Assembly: GCF_000756775.1 (NCBI RefSeq)
Contig: NZ_CCSF01000001.1
Location: forward strand, 3,162,001 to 3,226,000
Direction: 5' to 3'
Source of the DNA: Pseudomonas saudiphocaensis
GTDB lineage: Bacteria > Pseudomonadota > Gammaproteobacteria > Pseudomonadales > Pseudomonadaceae
Length of the DNA stretch: 64,000 bases
Both the position numbers and the translations under genes were made by a program. Shown here one piece after another: positions 1 to 10,452 of the stretch; within the stretch, counting starts at the first letter, position 1, and every line of letters starts with the position of its first letter. A model generated the notes under the pieces. The model was not told where the DNA came from and did no database searches. It saw nothing but the letters and a program-made list of their open reading frames with translations.

Positions 1-34
1 GTCAAGGTTGCGGACAAGTAACGGAGTCGATCAG

Positions 35-721
35 ATGGGTCAGAAAGTACATCCCACTGGCATTCGCCTGGGAATCGTCAAGGAGCACACCTCCGTCTGG
101 TACGCAGACGGTCGTACGTACGCCGATTATCTGCTTGCAGATCTGAACGTACGTGAGTACCTCCAAGACAAACTAAAAAACGCGTCCGTAAGCCGTATCG
201 ATATTGCTCGCCCGGCTCAGACCGCACGCATCACCATCCACACCGCTCGTCCCGGCATCGTGATCGGCAAGAAAGGTGAAGATGTTGAGAAGCTGCGTCA
301 GGACCTGACCAAGCAAATGGGTGTGCCGGTGCACATCAACATCGAAGAAATCCGCAAGCCGGAACTCGATGCAATGCTGGTAGCACAGAACGTTGCTCAG
401 CAGCTGGAGCGTCGCGTTATGTTCCGTCGCGCCATGAAGCGCGCCGTACAGAACGCCATTCGCATTGGTGCCAAAGGCATCAAGATCCAGGTGAGCGGTC
501 GTCTGGGTGGGGCTGAAATTGCCCGTACGGAATGGTATCGGGAAGGTCGTGTGCCGCTGCACACCCTGCGTGCCGATATCGACTACAACACCTACGAAGC
601 GCACACCACTTACGGTGTGATCGGCGTCAAGGTCTGGATCTTCAAAGGCGAAGTGATTGGTGGTCGCCACGAAGAGCTCAAGCCGCAAGCGCCTGCGCCT
701 CGTAAAAAAGCTGCCAAGTAA
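35..721 (+). CDS. rpsC: 30S ribosomal protein S3
   Basis: S3 sits at the mRNA entry side of the 30S head and contributes to mRNA unwinding. The 228-residue product starts [13 protein letters not shown], the typical S3 N-terminus. A type II KH RNA-binding domain carries GIVIGKKG at about residues 74-81. An upstream in-frame ATG at position 8 would add nine residues with no family match, so I chose 35. It is the first gene in the window and belongs to the S10 operon, whose promoter lies outside. rplP follows after 12 bases. Confidence 0.98.
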   Translation: MGQKVHPTGIRLGIVKEHTSVWYADGRTYADYLLADLNVREYLQDKLKNASVSRIDIARPAQTARITIHTARPGIVIGKKGEDVEKLRQDLTKQMGVPVHINIEEIRKPELDAMLVAQNVAQQLERRVMFRRAMKRAVQNAIRIGAKGIKIQVSGRLGGAEIARTEWYREGRVPLHTLRADIDYNTYEAHTTYGVIGVKVWIFKGEVIGGRHEELKPQAPAPRKKAAK

Positions 722-733
722 GGAGTACGCCAA

Positions 734-1147
734 ATGTTGCAACCCAAGCGTACAAAATTCCGCAAGCAGATGACCGGCCACAACCGTGGTCTGGCTCAGC
801 GCGGTAGCAAGGTCAGCTTCGGCGAGTTCGCTCTGAAGTCTGTCTCCCGTGGCCGTCTGACGGCCCGCCAGATCGAGTCCGCACGTCGTGCGTTGACCCG
901 TCACGTTAAGCGTGGTGGAAAGATCTGGATCCGTGTATTCCCCGACAAGCCTGTCACCAAGAAGCCTCTGGAAGTCCGGATGGGTAAAGGTAAGGGTAGC
1001 GTCGAGTACTGGGTAGCCCAGATTCAACCGGGCAAGGTGCTCTACGAAATCGAGGGTGTTTCCGAAGAGCTGGCGCGTGAGGCTTTCGCCCTGGCTGCTG
1101 CAAAGCTGCCGCTCGCCACCTCCTTTGTTAAGCGGACGGTGATGTGA
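734..1147 (+). CDS. rplP: 50S ribosomal protein L16
   Basis: L16 binds 23S rRNA near the A site and helps position aminoacyl-tRNA. The 137-residue product starts [17 protein letters not shown], as in the family, and has the usual full length. An AGGAG ribosome binding site lies just upstream. Its TGA stop overlaps the rpmC ATG by one base (TGATG), which implies translational coupling inside the S10 operon. Confidence 0.98.
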   Translation: MLQPKRTKFRKQMTGHNRGLAQRGSKVSFGEFALKSVSRGRLTARQIESARRALTRHVKRGGKIWIRVFPDKPVTKKPLEVRMGKGKGSVEYWVAQIQPGKVLYEIEGVSEELAREAFALAAAKLPLATSFVKRTVM

Positions 1148-1338
1148 TGAAAGCGAATGAGCTTCGTGAAAAATCCGCTCAGCAGCTGAACGAGCAACTG
1201 CTCGAGCTGCTGCGCGACCAGTTCAATCTGCGTATGCAGAAAGCGACTGGCCAGTTGGGGCAGTCTCACCTGCTCTCGCAAGTCAGGCGCGACATCGCTC
1301 GTGTCAAGACTGTGCTCAACCAGCAGGCAGGTAAGTGA
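1147..1338 (+). CDS. rpmC: 50S ribosomal protein L29
   Basis: L29 is a small helical protein near the peptide exit tunnel of the 50S subunit, where chaperones and SRP dock. The product has 63 residues and starts [18 protein letters not shown] one codon earlier is also in frame, but the ATG overlapping the rplP stop is the conserved start. rpsQ begins two bases after the stop, so S10-operon coupling continues. Confidence 0.97.
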   Translation: MKANELREKSAQQLNEQLLELLRDQFNLRMQKATGQLGQSHLLSQVRRDIARVKTVLNQQAGK

Positions 1339-1340
1339 TC

Positions 1341-1607
1341 ATGGCTGAAGTTGAAAAGACTGTCCGTACGCTGACTGGCCGCGTCGTCAGCGACAAAATG
1401 GACAAAACCATCACCGTACTGATCGAGCGTCGCGTCAAGCACCCGATCTACGGCAAATACGTGAAGCGTTCGACCAAGCTGCACGCCCACGACGAAACCA
1501 ACCAGTGCCGTATCGGCGACAAGGTCACCATCCGCGAGACTCGTCCGCTAGCGAAGACCAAGTCCTGGATGCTGGTTGATGTCGTTGAACGTGCCGTCGA
1601 AGTCTAA
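1341..1607 (+). CDS. rpsQ: 30S ribosomal protein S17
   Basis: S17 is a primary 16S rRNA binder with an OB fold that helps assemble the 5' domain of the 30S subunit. The 88-residue product starts [17 protein letters not shown] and contains the conserved SDKMDKT segment. It starts two bases after rpmC ends. It is the last gene of the classical S10 operon; no terminator is visible before rplN, 23 bases downstream. Confidence 0.98.
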   Translation: MAEVEKTVRTLTGRVVSDKMDKTITVLIERRVKHPIYGKYVKRSTKLHAHDETNQCRIGDKVTIRETRPLAKTKSWMLVDVVERAVEV

Positions 1608-1630
1608 GGGCTAGGGGTCGGAGAAATTAT

Positions 1631-1999
1631 ATGATTCAGACTCAATCAATGCTCGATGTGGCGGATAACAGCGGCGCGCGTCGCGTTATGTGCATCAAGG
1701 TGCTCGGCGGTTCTCACCGCCGTTACGCCGGCATCGGCGACATCATCAAGGTTACCGTCAAGGAAGCGATTCCGCGTGGCAAGGTCAAGAAAGGCCAGGT
1801 GATGACCGCTGTTGTGGTTCGCACCCGTCACGGTGTTCGTCGTCCAGACGGTTCCATTATTCGCTTCGATGGCAACGCTGCTGTTCTGTTGAACAACAAG
1901 CAGGAGCCTATCGGTACTCGTATTTTCGGGCCGGTGACGCGTGAGCTTCGTAACGAGAAGTTCATGAAGATCGTTTCCCTTGCGCCTGAAGTGCTCTAA
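1631..1999 (+). CDS. rplN: 50S ribosomal protein L14
   Basis: L14 is a five-stranded beta-barrel protein at the subunit interface, contacting 16S rRNA helix 14. The 122-residue product starts [21 protein letters not shown], nearly invariant in bacteria, and has family length. It is the first gene of the spc operon in the E. coli layout. The 23-base gap from rpsQ has GGAG upstream of the ATG and no obvious promoter, so S10 and spc may be co-transcribed here. Confidence 0.98.
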   Translation: MIQTQSMLDVADNSGARRVMCIKVLGGSHRRYAGIGDIIKVTVKEAIPRGKVKKGQVMTAVVVRTRHGVRRPDGSIIRFDGNAAVLLNNKQEPIGTRIFGPVTRELRNEKFMKIVSLAPEVL

Positions 2000-2010
2000 G
2001 GAGTAGCCGC

Positions 2011-2325
2011 ATGCAAAAGATTCGTCGCAACGACGAGATCATCGTCATCGCCGGCAAGGACAAGGGCAAGCGCGGTAAGGTGCTTCGGGTTCTCGCTGAC
2101 GACCGCGTGGTCGTCGGTGGCATCAACCTGATCAAGCGTCATACCAAGCCCAATCCGATGGCTGGCATTCAGGGCGGTATCGTCGAGAAAGAGGCGCCTC
2201 TGCACGTCTCTAACGTCGCTATCTTCAACAGCGAAACCAACAAGGCTGATCGCGTTGGTTTCAAGGTTGAAGACGGCAAGAAAATTCGTGTCTTCAAGTC
2301 GACCCAAAAGCCGGTTGAAGCTTGA
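2011..2325 (+). CDS. rplX: 50S ribosomal protein L24
   Basis: L24 is an early 50S assembly factor bound to domain I of 23S rRNA near the exit tunnel. The 104-residue product has an N-terminal KOW motif at about residues 3-25 ([18 protein letters not shown]). A strong AAGGAG site precedes the ATG. It lies between rplN and rplE in standard spc order. Confidence 0.98.
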   Translation: MQKIRRNDEIIVIAGKDKGKRGKVLRVLADDRVVVGGINLIKRHTKPNPMAGIQGGIVEKEAPLHVSNVAIFNSETNKADRVGFKVEDGKKIRVFKSTQKPVEA

Positions 2326-2344
2326 GACTGCTAGGTAGATAACC

Positions 2345-2884
2345 ATGGCACGACTAAAAGAAGTTTATCGGAAGCAAATCGCTCCCAAGCTGAAGGAAGA
2401 ACTTCAGCTGGGCAACGTGATGGAAGTTCCGCGCATCACCAAGATCACCCTCAATATGGGTCTCGGCGAAGCCATCGGTGACAAGAAGATCATCGATCAT
2501 GCTGTTGCCGACCTGGAGAAGATCACCGGTCAGAAGGTCGTAGTGACCCACGCCCGGAACTCCATCGCTGGCTTCAAGGTCCGCGAAGGCTGGCCAATCG
2601 GCGTCAAGGTGACGCTGCGTGGCGATCGCATGTACGAATTCCTGGATCGTCTGCTTTCCATCTCCCTGCCTCGGGTTCGCGACTTCCGCGGCCTGAATGC
2701 CAAGTCCTTTGATGGCCGCGGCAACTACAGCATGGGCGTGAAAGAGCAGATCATCTTCCCGGAAATCGATTACGACAAGATCGATGCGCTGCGTGGTCTG
2801 GACATCACTCTGACCACTACCGCCCGGACGGATGATGAAGGTCGTGCTCTGCTGCGCGCCTTCAACTTCCCGTTCCGCAACTGA
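2345..2884 (+). CDS. rplE: 50S ribosomal protein L5
   Basis: L5 binds 5S rRNA and forms part of the central protuberance, contacting the 30S head and P-site tRNA. The 179-residue product is full length and contains the conserved stretches [10 protein letters not shown] and [14 protein letters not shown]. It lies between rplX and rpsN. In E. coli this mRNA region is the S8 feedback target; I could not confirm the equivalent structure by eye. Confidence 0.98.
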   Translation: MARLKEVYRKQIAPKLKEELQLGNVMEVPRITKITLNMGLGEAIGDKKIIDHAVADLEKITGQKVVVTHARNSIAGFKVREGWPIGVKVTLRGDRMYEFLDRLLSISLPRVRDFRGLNAKSFDGRGNYSMGVKEQIIFPEIDYDKIDALRGLDITLTTTARTDDEGRALLRAFNFPFRN

Positions 2885-2897
2885 TTGGAGTAGGTAC

Positions 2898-3203
2898 ATG
2901 GCTAAGCAAAGCATGAAGAACCGCGAGCTGAAGCGTCAGCAGACGGTTGCCAAGTACGCGGCAAAGCGTGCGGCCCTGAAGGCTGTCATCGCCAACCCGA
3001 ACTCCACGCCGGAAGAGCGCTGGGAAGCCCAGGTTTCCCTGCAGAAGCAGCCTCGTGACGCCAGCGCCTCGCGCCTGCGTAACCGCTGCCGCCTGACTGG
3101 TCGTCCGCATGGTGTGTATCGCAAGTTTGGTCTTGCGCGCAACATGCTGCGCCAGGCCGCCATGCGTGGTGATGTACCGGGTCTGGTCAAGGCCAGCTGG
3201 TAA
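2898..3203 (+). CDS. rpsN: 30S ribosomal protein S14
   Basis: S14 belongs to the 30S head and is a late assembly protein. The 101-residue product starts [15 protein letters not shown]. It is the long form without the CXXC zinc ribbon, so it needs no zinc. A TTGGAG site precedes the ATG. Unlike its neighbours it is followed by a 182-base spacer before rpsH that is full of inverted repeats. Confidence 0.97.
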   Translation: MAKQSMKNRELKRQQTVAKYAAKRAALKAVIANPNSTPEERWEAQVSLQKQPRDASASRLRNRCRLTGRPHGVYRKFGLARNMLRQAAMRGDVPGLVKASW

Positions 3204-3241
3204 GCAAAAGGTCCGGCTTAACCGTCGGACTGGATGTTGAT

Positions 3242-3268
3242 GAATCAAGCCCCTCTGGGGCTTGATTC
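3242..3268 (+). other. Perfect hairpin in the rpsN-rpsH spacer
   Basis: Twelve bases GAATCAAGCCCC are followed by the loop TCT and an exact 12-base complement. There is no T-run after it, only TTTCAGCTC, so it is not a classical terminator. It lies 38 bases past the rpsN stop, inside the spc operon. It could be an mRNA processing or stability element, or a protein-binding site. Confidence 0.7.
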
Positions 3269-3342
3269 GTTTCAGCTCTCTCTCTAGAATGTCCGGCTCG
3301 CCAGAGCCTCGCATTTTTGCGGACTTGTCTAGAGGCGACACG

Positions 3343-3364
3343 AGCCCTTAAGGGCTTATTTTTT
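3343..3364 (+). terminator. Terminator-like palindrome before rpsH
   Basis: AGCCCTTAAGGGCT is a perfect palindrome followed by TATTTTTT, the layout of a short intrinsic terminator or attenuator. It ends 21 bases before the rpsH ATG. A longer imperfect inverted repeat, with TCTAGA arms at 3283 and 3328, lies just upstream and might form an alternative structure. Its position inside a ribosomal operon suggests attenuation or partial termination, which is inference. Confidence 0.5.
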
Positions 3365-3385
3365 CGTATTAGGAGCCAAGAGCCC

Positions 3386-3778
3386 ATGAGTATGCAGGAC
3401 CCGTTAGCGGACATGCTAACTCGTATCCGTAATGCCCAGATGGCCGAAAAGTCCGTCGTAAGCATGCCGTCTTCCAAACTGAAGGTGGCAGTAGCCAACG
3501 TTCTTCAAGGTGAAGGCTATATCGCGGGATACAACGTCAGTGGTGATGTAAAGCCGCAGCTGTCCATCGAGCTGAAGTACTTCGAAGGCCGTCCGGTCAT
3601 TGAAGAACTCAAGCGCGTAAGCCGCCCTGGCCTTCGTCAGTACAAATCCGTCGACCAGCTGCCGAAAGTTCGTGGCGGTCTGGGCGTTTCGATCGTGTCC
3701 ACCAACAAGGGTGTGATGACTGATCGTGCTGCTCGCGCCGCAGGCGTTGGTGGCGAAGTGCTCTGCACTGTGTTCTAA
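3386..3778 (+). CDS. rpsH: 30S ribosomal protein S8
   Basis: S8 is a primary binder of the 16S rRNA central domain and, in E. coli, the translational repressor of the spc operon. The 130-residue product starts [18 protein letters not shown] and contains the conserved end motif of the family near [10 protein letters not shown]. An AGGAG box precedes the ATG. The unusually structured spacer in front of this autoregulator is of interest. Confidence 0.98.
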   Translation: MSMQDPLADMLTRIRNAQMAEKSVVSMPSSKLKVAVANVLQGEGYIAGYNVSGDVKPQLSIELKYFEGRPVIEELKRVSRPGLRQYKSVDQLPKVRGGLGVSIVSTNKGVMTDRAARAAGVGGEVLCTVF

Positions 3779-3790
3779 GGGGGAATAAGC

Positions 3791-4324
3791 ATGTCTCGCG
3801 TTGCTAAAAACCCCGTCAAGCTGCCTGCCGGCGTCGAAGTCAAGATGAATGGCCAGCAGCTTTCGGTCAAGGGTGCCAAGGGTGCCCTGGAACTGAACGT
3901 TCACTCTTCGGTTGAAGTGATCCAGGAAGATGGTGAGCTGCGTTTTGCCGGTCGCAATGGCGATCAGCAGACCCGTGCCATGGCTGGTACCACTCGTGCT
4001 CTGGTGAACAACATGGTAGTCGGCGTCAGCCAGGGCTTTGAGCGTAAGCTCCAGCTGGTTGGTGTTGGTTACAAAGCGCAAGCCAAAGGTCAAGTGCTGT
4101 CCCTGGCTCTCGGCTTCTCGCATCCGGTGGAGTATGAACTGCCGCAAGGCGTTACCGCTGAGACCCCCAGCCAGACTGATATCCTGATCAAGGGTATCGA
4201 TAAGCAACTGGTCGGTCAGGTGGCCGCTGAAATCCGTGATTACCGTCGCCCAGAGCCTTACAAGGGCAAAGGCGTGCGTTACTCGGATGAAGTGGTTCGT
4301 CGTAAAGAAGCTAAGAAGAAGTAG
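3791..4324 (+). CDS. rplF: 50S ribosomal protein L6
   Basis: L6 binds near the GTPase-associated centre and sarcin-ricin loop, with two related RNA-binding folds. The 177-residue product is full length. The C-terminal segment [16 protein letters not shown] at about residues 152-167 is the L6 signature. A GGGGGAATA site precedes the ATG, and spc-operon spacing is tight on both sides. Confidence 0.98.
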   Translation: MSRVAKNPVKLPAGVEVKMNGQQLSVKGAKGALELNVHSSVEVIQEDGELRFAGRNGDQQTRAMAGTTRALVNNMVVGVSQGFERKLQLVGVGYKAQAKGQVLSLALGFSHPVEYELPQGVTAETPSQTDILIKGIDKQLVGQVAAEIRDYRRPEPYKGKGVRYSDEVVRRKEAKKK

Positions 4325-4334
4325 GGCATAGCAA

Positions 4335-4685
4335 ATGAGCCTAAAGAAAGTTACTCGTCTGCGTCGCGCTCGCAAGGCCCGTCTGAAGATGCGCGAGTTG
4401 GAAGTCGTACGCCTTTGTGTGTATCGCTCTTCCCAGCACATCTACGCCCAGGTCCTCGCGGCCGGTGGCGACAAGGTCCTGGCCAGCGCCTCGACACTCG
4501 ACAAAGAACTGCGCGGCGGTGCCACCGGCAACGTCGACGCTGCCAAGAAAGTTGGTCAGCTGGTCGCTGAGCGTGCTAAGGCCGCAGGTGTCACCCAGGT
4601 GGCGTTCGACCGTTCTGGCTTCAAGTACCACGGTCGTGTCAAGGCACTGGCTGATGCTGCTCGTGAAGGCGGGCTGGAGTTCTAA
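4335..4685 (+). CDS. rplR: 50S ribosomal protein L18
   Basis: L18 attaches 5S rRNA to the large subunit together with L5. The 116-residue product has the basic N-terminus followed by [15 protein letters not shown], typical of the family, and ends AAREGGLEF. rpsE starts three bases after its stop. Confidence 0.98.
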   Translation: MSLKKVTRLRRARKARLKMRELEVVRLCVYRSSQHIYAQVLAAGGDKVLASASTLDKELRGGATGNVDAAKKVGQLVAERAKAAGVTQVAFDRSGFKYHGRVKALADAAREGGLEF

Positions 4686-4688
4686 GTT

Positions 4689-5189
4689 ATGGCATATAAC
4701 GAGCAAAAGCGCGACGAAGGCTACATTGAGAAGCTGGTTCAAGTTAACCGCGTCGCCAAAACTGTAAAAGGTGGTCGTATCTTCACCTTCACCGCGCTGA
4801 CCGTGGTGGGTGATGGCAAGGGTCGTGTAGGTTTCGGTCGTGGCAAGTCCCGCGAAGTGCCTGCCGCCATTCAGAAGGCCATGGAAGCGGCTCGCCGCAA
4901 CATGATTCAGGTCGATCTGAACGGTACTACTCTGCAGTACGCCACGAAGGCCGCCCACGGCGCCTCCAAGGTCTACATGCAGCCGGCATCTGAAGGTACT
5001 GGTGTCATCGCTGGTGGTGCCATGCGCGCCATCCTCGAAGTCGCCGGCGTTCAGAACGTTCTGGCCAAGTGCTACGGCTCCACTAACCCTGTAAACGTGG
5101 TGCACGCTACGTTCAAGGGTCTGAAGTCCATGCAGTCGCCCGAGTCGATCGCTGCGAAGCGTGGCAAGAGCGTTGAGGAGATTTCCTGA
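4689..5189 (+). CDS. rpsE: 30S ribosomal protein S5
   Basis: S5 lies at the back of the 30S subunit, affects decoding fidelity, and lines the mRNA entry channel with S3 and S4. The 166-residue product has the N-terminal double-stranded-RNA-binding-like domain ([18 protein letters not shown]) and the C-terminal domain ending GKSVEEIS. rpmD starts after two bases. Confidence 0.98.
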   Translation: MAYNEQKRDEGYIEKLVQVNRVAKTVKGGRIFTFTALTVVGDGKGRVGFGRGKSREVPAAIQKAMEAARRNMIQVDLNGTTLQYATKAAHGASKVYMQPASEGTGVIAGGAMRAILEVAGVQNVLAKCYGSTNPVNVVHATFKGLKSMQSPESIAAKRGKSVEEIS

Positions 5190-5191
5190 TC

Positions 5192-5374
5192 ATGGCTAAC
5201 GCAACCGTCAAGGTTACGCTGATCAAAAGCGTCAGCGGCCGTATCCCCAATCACAAGCTGTGCGTCAAGGGTTTGGGCCTGCGTCGCATTGGTCATACCG
5301 TTGAGGTTCAGGATACTCCTGAAAACCGCGGCATGATCAACAAGGCTTATTACATGCTCCGTGTGGAGGGCTAA
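5192..5374 (+). CDS. rpmD: 50S ribosomal protein L30
   Basis: L30 is a small non-essential protein on the large-subunit surface. The 60-residue product contains the family core [23 protein letters not shown]. It is embedded between rpsE and rplO with gaps of two and three bases, consistent with coupled translation in the spc operon. Confidence 0.97.
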   Translation: MANATVKVTLIKSVSGRIPNHKLCVKGLGLRRIGHTVEVQDTPENRGMINKAYYMLRVEG

Positions 5375-5377
5375 GCC

Positions 5378-5812
5378 ATGCAACTGAACGATCTGCGTTC
5401 TGCGCCAGGTGCCCGTCGCGAAAAGCTGCGTCCGGGCCGTGGTATCGGTAGCGGCCTCGGCAAGACCGGTGGCCGTGGTCACAAGGGTCAGACTTCCCGT
5501 TCCGGTGGCAAGATCGCTCCCGGCTTCGAGGGTGGTCAGCAGCCTCTGCATCGCCGTCTGCCGAAGTTCGGCTTCGTTTCTCTGAAAGCCATGGATCGCG
5601 CAGAAGTGCGTACTTCCGAACTGGCCAAGGTTGAAGGCGACGTTGTAACTCTGCAGAGCCTCAAAGACGCCAACATCATCAATCACAACGTACAGCGCGT
5701 AAAAGTCATGCTGTCCGGTGAGGTTGGTCGTGCGGTGACTCTCAAGGGCATCGCCGCCACCAAAGGTGCGCGTGCGGCTATCGAAGCAGCTGGCGGCAAG
5801 TTCGAGGAATAA
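5378..5812 (+). CDS. rplO: 50S ribosomal protein L15
   Basis: L15 is a late-assembly 50S protein with a long basic extension reaching into the rRNA core. The 144-residue product has the Gly/Arg-rich N-terminal half ([19 protein letters not shown], residues 21-39) and the folded C-terminal domain ending AAGGKFEE. The secY ATG follows the TAA directly, so the two genes abut. Confidence 0.98.
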   Translation: MQLNDLRSAPGARREKLRPGRGIGSGLGKTGGRGHKGQTSRSGGKIAPGFEGGQQPLHRRLPKFGFVSLKAMDRAEVRTSELAKVEGDVVTLQSLKDANIINHNVQRVKVMLSGEVGRAVTLKGIAATKGARAAIEAAGGKFEE

Positions 5813-7286
<1,474 letters not shown>

Positions 7287-7303
7287 TTGTGAGCTAAAGC
7301 TAG

Positions 7304-7340
7304 AACCCGGTAGCTAGTGCGCTGCCGGGTTGATTATTTG
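7304..7340 (+). terminator. Hairpin between spc and alpha operons
   Basis: Arms AACCCGGTAG and CTGCCGGGTT form a 10-base-pair stem with one G-U pair and an 8-base loop, followed by the T-rich GATTATTTG. It probably ends or attenuates spc transcription before rpsM. The remaining bases up to 7417 hold the rpsM leader; I could not pick a convincing promoter there. Confidence 0.6.
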
Positions 7341-7417
7341 TTACTACAGCGTTAGTATCTCGCGCCCTTTTCTTGGCTTCCGGGGCGTTGGGTAGCTGTC
7401 AATTGGAGTTTCACTGA

Positions 7418-7774
7418 ATGGCCCGTATTGCAGGCGTAAACATTCCGGATAACAAGCACACTGTTATCTCGCTGACCTACATCTATGGTGTTGGTCGCAC
7501 TCGTGCGCAGTCCATCTGCGCAGCTACCGGCGTAAATCCGGCAGCAAAAATCAAGGATCTCTCTGACGAGCAGGTCGAACTGCTGCGCGGCGAAGTGGCT
7601 AAGTTCATCGTTGAAGGTGATCTGCGCCGCGAAGTCAACATGAAGATCAAGCGCTTGATGGACCTGGGTTGCTACCGCGGCCTGCGCCATCGTCGTGGTC
7701 TGCCGGTTCGCGGTCAGCGTACCAAGACCAACGCCCGCACCCGCAAGGGCCCGCGCAAGCCGATCCGCAAGTAA
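7418..7774 (+). CDS. rpsM: 30S ribosomal protein S13
   Basis: S13 lies in the 30S head and makes the intersubunit bridge to L5; its tail contacts P-site tRNA. The 118-residue product starts [14 protein letters not shown]. The C-terminal basic segment [18 protein letters not shown] is the family signature. A TTGGAG site precedes the ATG. It is the first gene of the alpha operon. Confidence 0.98.
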   Translation: MARIAGVNIPDNKHTVISLTYIYGVGRTRAQSICAATGVNPAAKIKDLSDEQVELLRGEVAKFIVEGDLRREVNMKIKRLMDLGCYRGLRHRRGLPVRGQRTKTNARTRKGPRKPIRK

Positions 7775-7793
7775 TCGCGTAGGAATTTAAGTA

Positions 7794-8183
7794 ATGGCAA
7801 AACCTGCTGCTCGTCCTCGTAAGAAAGTTAAAAAGACAGTGGTTGATGGCATCGCCCACGTCCATGCCTCTTTTAATAACACCATCATCACTATCACCGA
7901 TCGTCAGGGCAATGCGTTGTCCTGGGCCACTTCCGGTGGCTCCGGTTTCCGTGGTTCGCGTAAAAGCACCCCCTTTGCTGCTCAGGTAGCTGCTGAGCGT
8001 GCTGGTCAGGCGGCACTGGAATACGGCCTCAAGAACCTCGACGTGAACGTCAAGGGTCCAGGTCCTGGACGTGAATCTGCCGTTCGTGCTCTGAATGGCT
8101 GTGGTTATAAAATCGCCAGCATCACCGACGTGACGCCAATCCCGCATAACGGGTGCCGTCCGCCGAAGAAGCGCCGCGTGTAA
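7794..8183 (+). CDS. rpsK: 30S ribosomal protein S11
   Basis: S11 forms the 30S platform near the E site and mRNA exit. The 129-residue product has the conserved [15 protein letters not shown] segment near residues 22-36 and ends [11 protein letters not shown]. It lies 19 bases after rpsM in the alpha operon. Confidence 0.98.
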   Translation: MAKPAARPRKKVKKTVVDGIAHVHASFNNTIITITDRQGNALSWATSGGSGFRGSRKSTPFAAQVAAERAGQAALEYGLKNLDVNVKGPGPGRESAVRALNGCGYKIASITDVTPIPHNGCRPPKKRRV

Positions 8184-8200
8184 TCAGGAGACAGTGAAGA

Positions 8201-8821
8201 ATGGCTCGTTATATTGGTCCCAAGTGCAAACTGTCTCGTCGTGAAGGCACCGATCTCTTTCTGAAGAGTGGTGCGCGCGCGCTCGAATCTAAGTGCAATA
8301 TCGAAACCCCACCGGGTGTTCATGGTCAGCGTCGTGGTCGTCTTTCCGACTACGGTACCCAGCTGCGCGAGAAGCAGAAAGTACGTCGCATGTACGGCGT
8401 TCTTGAGCGTCAGTTCAGCGGTTACTACAAAGAAGCTGCCAGCCGCAAGGGCGCTACCGGTGAGAACCTGCTGCAACTGCTCGAATGCCGTCTGGACAAC
8501 GTCGTGTACCGCATGGGCTTCGGCTCCACGCGTGCCGAATCGCGTCAGCTGGTATCCCACAAGGCAATCAGCGTCAACGGCAAGACTGTGAACGTACCCT
8601 CCTATCAGGTCAAAGCGGGTGACGTGGTTGAGGTGCGTGAGAAGTGCCGTAACCAGTTGCGTATCGCCCAGGCCCTGGAACTGTGCGCACAGCGCGGTCG
8701 TGTTGAGTGGGTCGAAGTAGATACCGACAAAAAAACCGGTGTTTTCAAGAGTGTTCCGGCTCGCAGTGATCTGTCTGCCGACATCAACGAAAACCTGATT
8801 GTCGAGCTCTACTCCAAGTAA
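8201..8821 (+). CDS. rpsD: 30S ribosomal protein S4
   Basis: S4 nucleates 30S assembly by binding the 16S 5' domain and, in E. coli, represses the alpha operon by binding its mRNA. The 206-residue product has an S4 RNA-binding domain at about residues 96-160 ([23 protein letters not shown] begins it). A CAGGAG site precedes the ATG. The gene order rpsM-rpsK-rpsD-rpoA-rplQ is canonical. Confidence 0.98.
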   Translation: MARYIGPKCKLSRREGTDLFLKSGARALESKCNIETPPGVHGQRRGRLSDYGTQLREKQKVRRMYGVLERQFSGYYKEAASRKGATGENLLQLLECRLDNVVYRMGFGSTRAESRQLVSHKAISVNGKTVNVPSYQVKAGDVVEVREKCRNQLRIAQALELCAQRGRVEWVEVDTDKKTGVFKSVPARSDLSADINENLIVELYSK

Positions 8822-8843
8822 GGGCTAGAAAATAGGTGTATCC

Positions 8844-9845
8844 ATGCAGAGTTCGGTAAATGAGTTCCTGACCCCCCGCCACATTGATGTGCAGGTGGTC
8901 AGTCCGACCCGTGCCAAGATCACGCTCGAGCCTCTCGAGCGTGGCTTTGGCCACACCCTGGGCAACGCGCTGCGTCGTATTCTGTTGTCCTCAATGCCGG
9001 GCTGCGCTGTGGTCGAGGCTGAGATCGACGGCGTGCTCCACGAGTACAGCGCCATAGAGGGCGTGCAGGAAGATGTCATCGAAATCCTGCTCAACCTCAA
9101 AGGTATCGCCATCAAGCTGCACGGCCGTGATGAAGTGACCTTGAGCCTGGTGAAGAAGGGCGCGGGCGCTGTTACCGCTGCCGATATCCAGCTGGATCAC
9201 GATGTTGAAATCGTCAATGGCGATCACCTGATCGCCAATCTGGCGGCCAATGGTTCGATCAACATGAAGCTCAAGGTCGCTCGCGGCCGTGGTTACGAGC
9301 CTGCTGATGCGCGTCAGAACGATGAAGATGAAAGCCGCAGTATTGGCCGTCTTCAGCTCGACGCCACCTTCAGCCCGGTTCGTCGCGTGGCTTATGTGGT
9401 CGAAAACGCTCGTGTTGAGCAGCGTACCAACCTCGACAAGCTGATCATCGATCTTGAAACCAACGGCACCCTGGATCCCGAAGAGGCGATCCGTCGTGCT
9501 GCGACTATCCTGCAACAGCAGCTGGCTGCATTTGTCGACCTCAAGGGTGACAACGAGCCGGTTGTGGTAGAGCAGGAAGACGAGATCGATCCGATTCTGC
9601 TGCGTCCGGTTGACGACCTGGAACTGACCGTGCGTTCGGCGAACTGCCTCAAGGCAGAGAACATTTACTACATCGGTGATCTGATTCAGCGCACCGAAGT
9701 GGAACTGTTGAAAACGCCGAACCTGGGCAAGAAGTCCCTGACCGAAATCAAGGACGTTCTGGCCTCTCGTGGTCTGTCCCTCGGTATGCGCCTCGATAAC
9801 TGGCCGCCGGCAAGTCTCAAGAAGGACGATAAGGCTACGGCCTGA
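8844..9845 (+). CDS. rpoA: RNA polymerase alpha subunit
   Basis: Alpha dimerises to nucleate RNA polymerase assembly, and its C-terminal domain contacts UP elements and activators. The 333-residue product has the N-terminal dimerisation domain ([21 protein letters not shown] near residues 28-48) and a C-terminal domain with [30 protein letters not shown] and Fur-type sites elsewhere in this window would act through this polymerase. It lies 22 bases after rpsD. Confidence 0.98.
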   Translation: MQSSVNEFLTPRHIDVQVVSPTRAKITLEPLERGFGHTLGNALRRILLSSMPGCAVVEAEIDGVLHEYSAIEGVQEDVIEILLNLKGIAIKLHGRDEVTLSLVKKGAGAVTAADIQLDHDVEIVNGDHLIANLAANGSINMKLKVARGRGYEPADARQNDEDESRSIGRLQLDATFSPVRRVAYVVENARVEQRTNLDKLIIDLETNGTLDPEEAIRRAATILQQQLAAFVDLKGDNEPVVVEQEDEIDPILLRPVDDLELTVRSANCLKAENIYYIGDLIQRTEVELLKTPNLGKKSLTEIKDVLASRGLSLGMRLDNWPPASLKKDDKATA

Positions 9846-9890
9846 TCGCCCCTAGTCACCGAACTGATCGTTTGGTAAGGAATTTCAATC

Positions 9891-10277
9891 ATGCGTCATC
9901 GTAAAAGTGGCCGTCATCTGAGCCGCACCAGCGCACACCGTAAGGCCATGTTCCAGAACATGGCGGTGTCGCTGTTCGAGCACGAACTGATCAAGACCAC
10001 CCTGCCCAAGGCCAAAGAACTGCGTCGCGTTGCCGAGCCGCTGATCACCCTGGCCAAGGAAGACAGCGTTGCCAACCGCCGCCTGGCTTTCGACCGTACC
10101 CGTTCGAAGGCTATCGTTGGCAAGCTGTTCAACGACCTGGGCCCGCGTTACGCCTCCCGTCAGGGCGGCTACCTGCGTATTCTCAAGTGCGGTTTCCGCG
10201 CTGGTGACAATGCGCCCATGGCTTACGTCGAGCTGGTTGACCGTCCGGTTACCGGTGAAGTGGAGGCCGCGGAGTAA
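9891..10277 (+). CDS. rplQ: 50S ribosomal protein L17
   Basis: L17 surrounds the exit tunnel on the 50S surface. The 128-residue product starts [21 protein letters not shown], nearly invariant. It is the last alpha-operon gene and is followed directly by a strong intrinsic terminator. The next gene, katA, is therefore an independent unit. Confidence 0.98.
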   Translation: MRHRKSGRHLSRTSAHRKAMFQNMAVSLFEHELIKTTLPKAKELRRVAEPLITLAKEDSVANRRLAFDRTRSKAIVGKLFNDLGPRYASRQGGYLRILKCGFRAGDNAPMAYVELVDRPVTGEVEAAE

Positions 10278-10293
10278 GTTCGCAGCGTTCAAG

Positions 10294-10320
10294 AAAACCG
10301 AGCTACGGCTCGGTTTTTTT
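10294..10320 (+). terminator. Intrinsic terminator of the alpha operon
   Basis: AACCGAGC, loop TACG and GCTCGGTT form a perfect 8-base-pair stem followed by a run of seven T. It lies 16 bases after the rplQ stop and ends the ribosomal block. Confidence 0.9.
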
Positions 10321-10363
10321 ATGCCTGAAAGATTTGCTCTATTGAAAGCTTTGACCTTCATCA

Positions 10364-10393
10364 TTGGTCGACACCGGTGCGCTTTCCTATGAT
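10364..10393 (+). promoter_or_regulatory. Possible sigma-70 promoter of katA
   Basis: TTGGTC (10364-10369) and TATGAT (10388-10393) are separated by 18 bases, leaving a 59-base leader to the katA ATG. Catalase genes of this type are often OxyR-controlled, but I do not see a full OxyR motif. Confidence 0.4.
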
Positions 10394-10452
10394 GGCGCCA
10401 TGCAGCAGACACCCGTACTGCTCAAGACGACGCACACCATGGAGAAGCAGTT

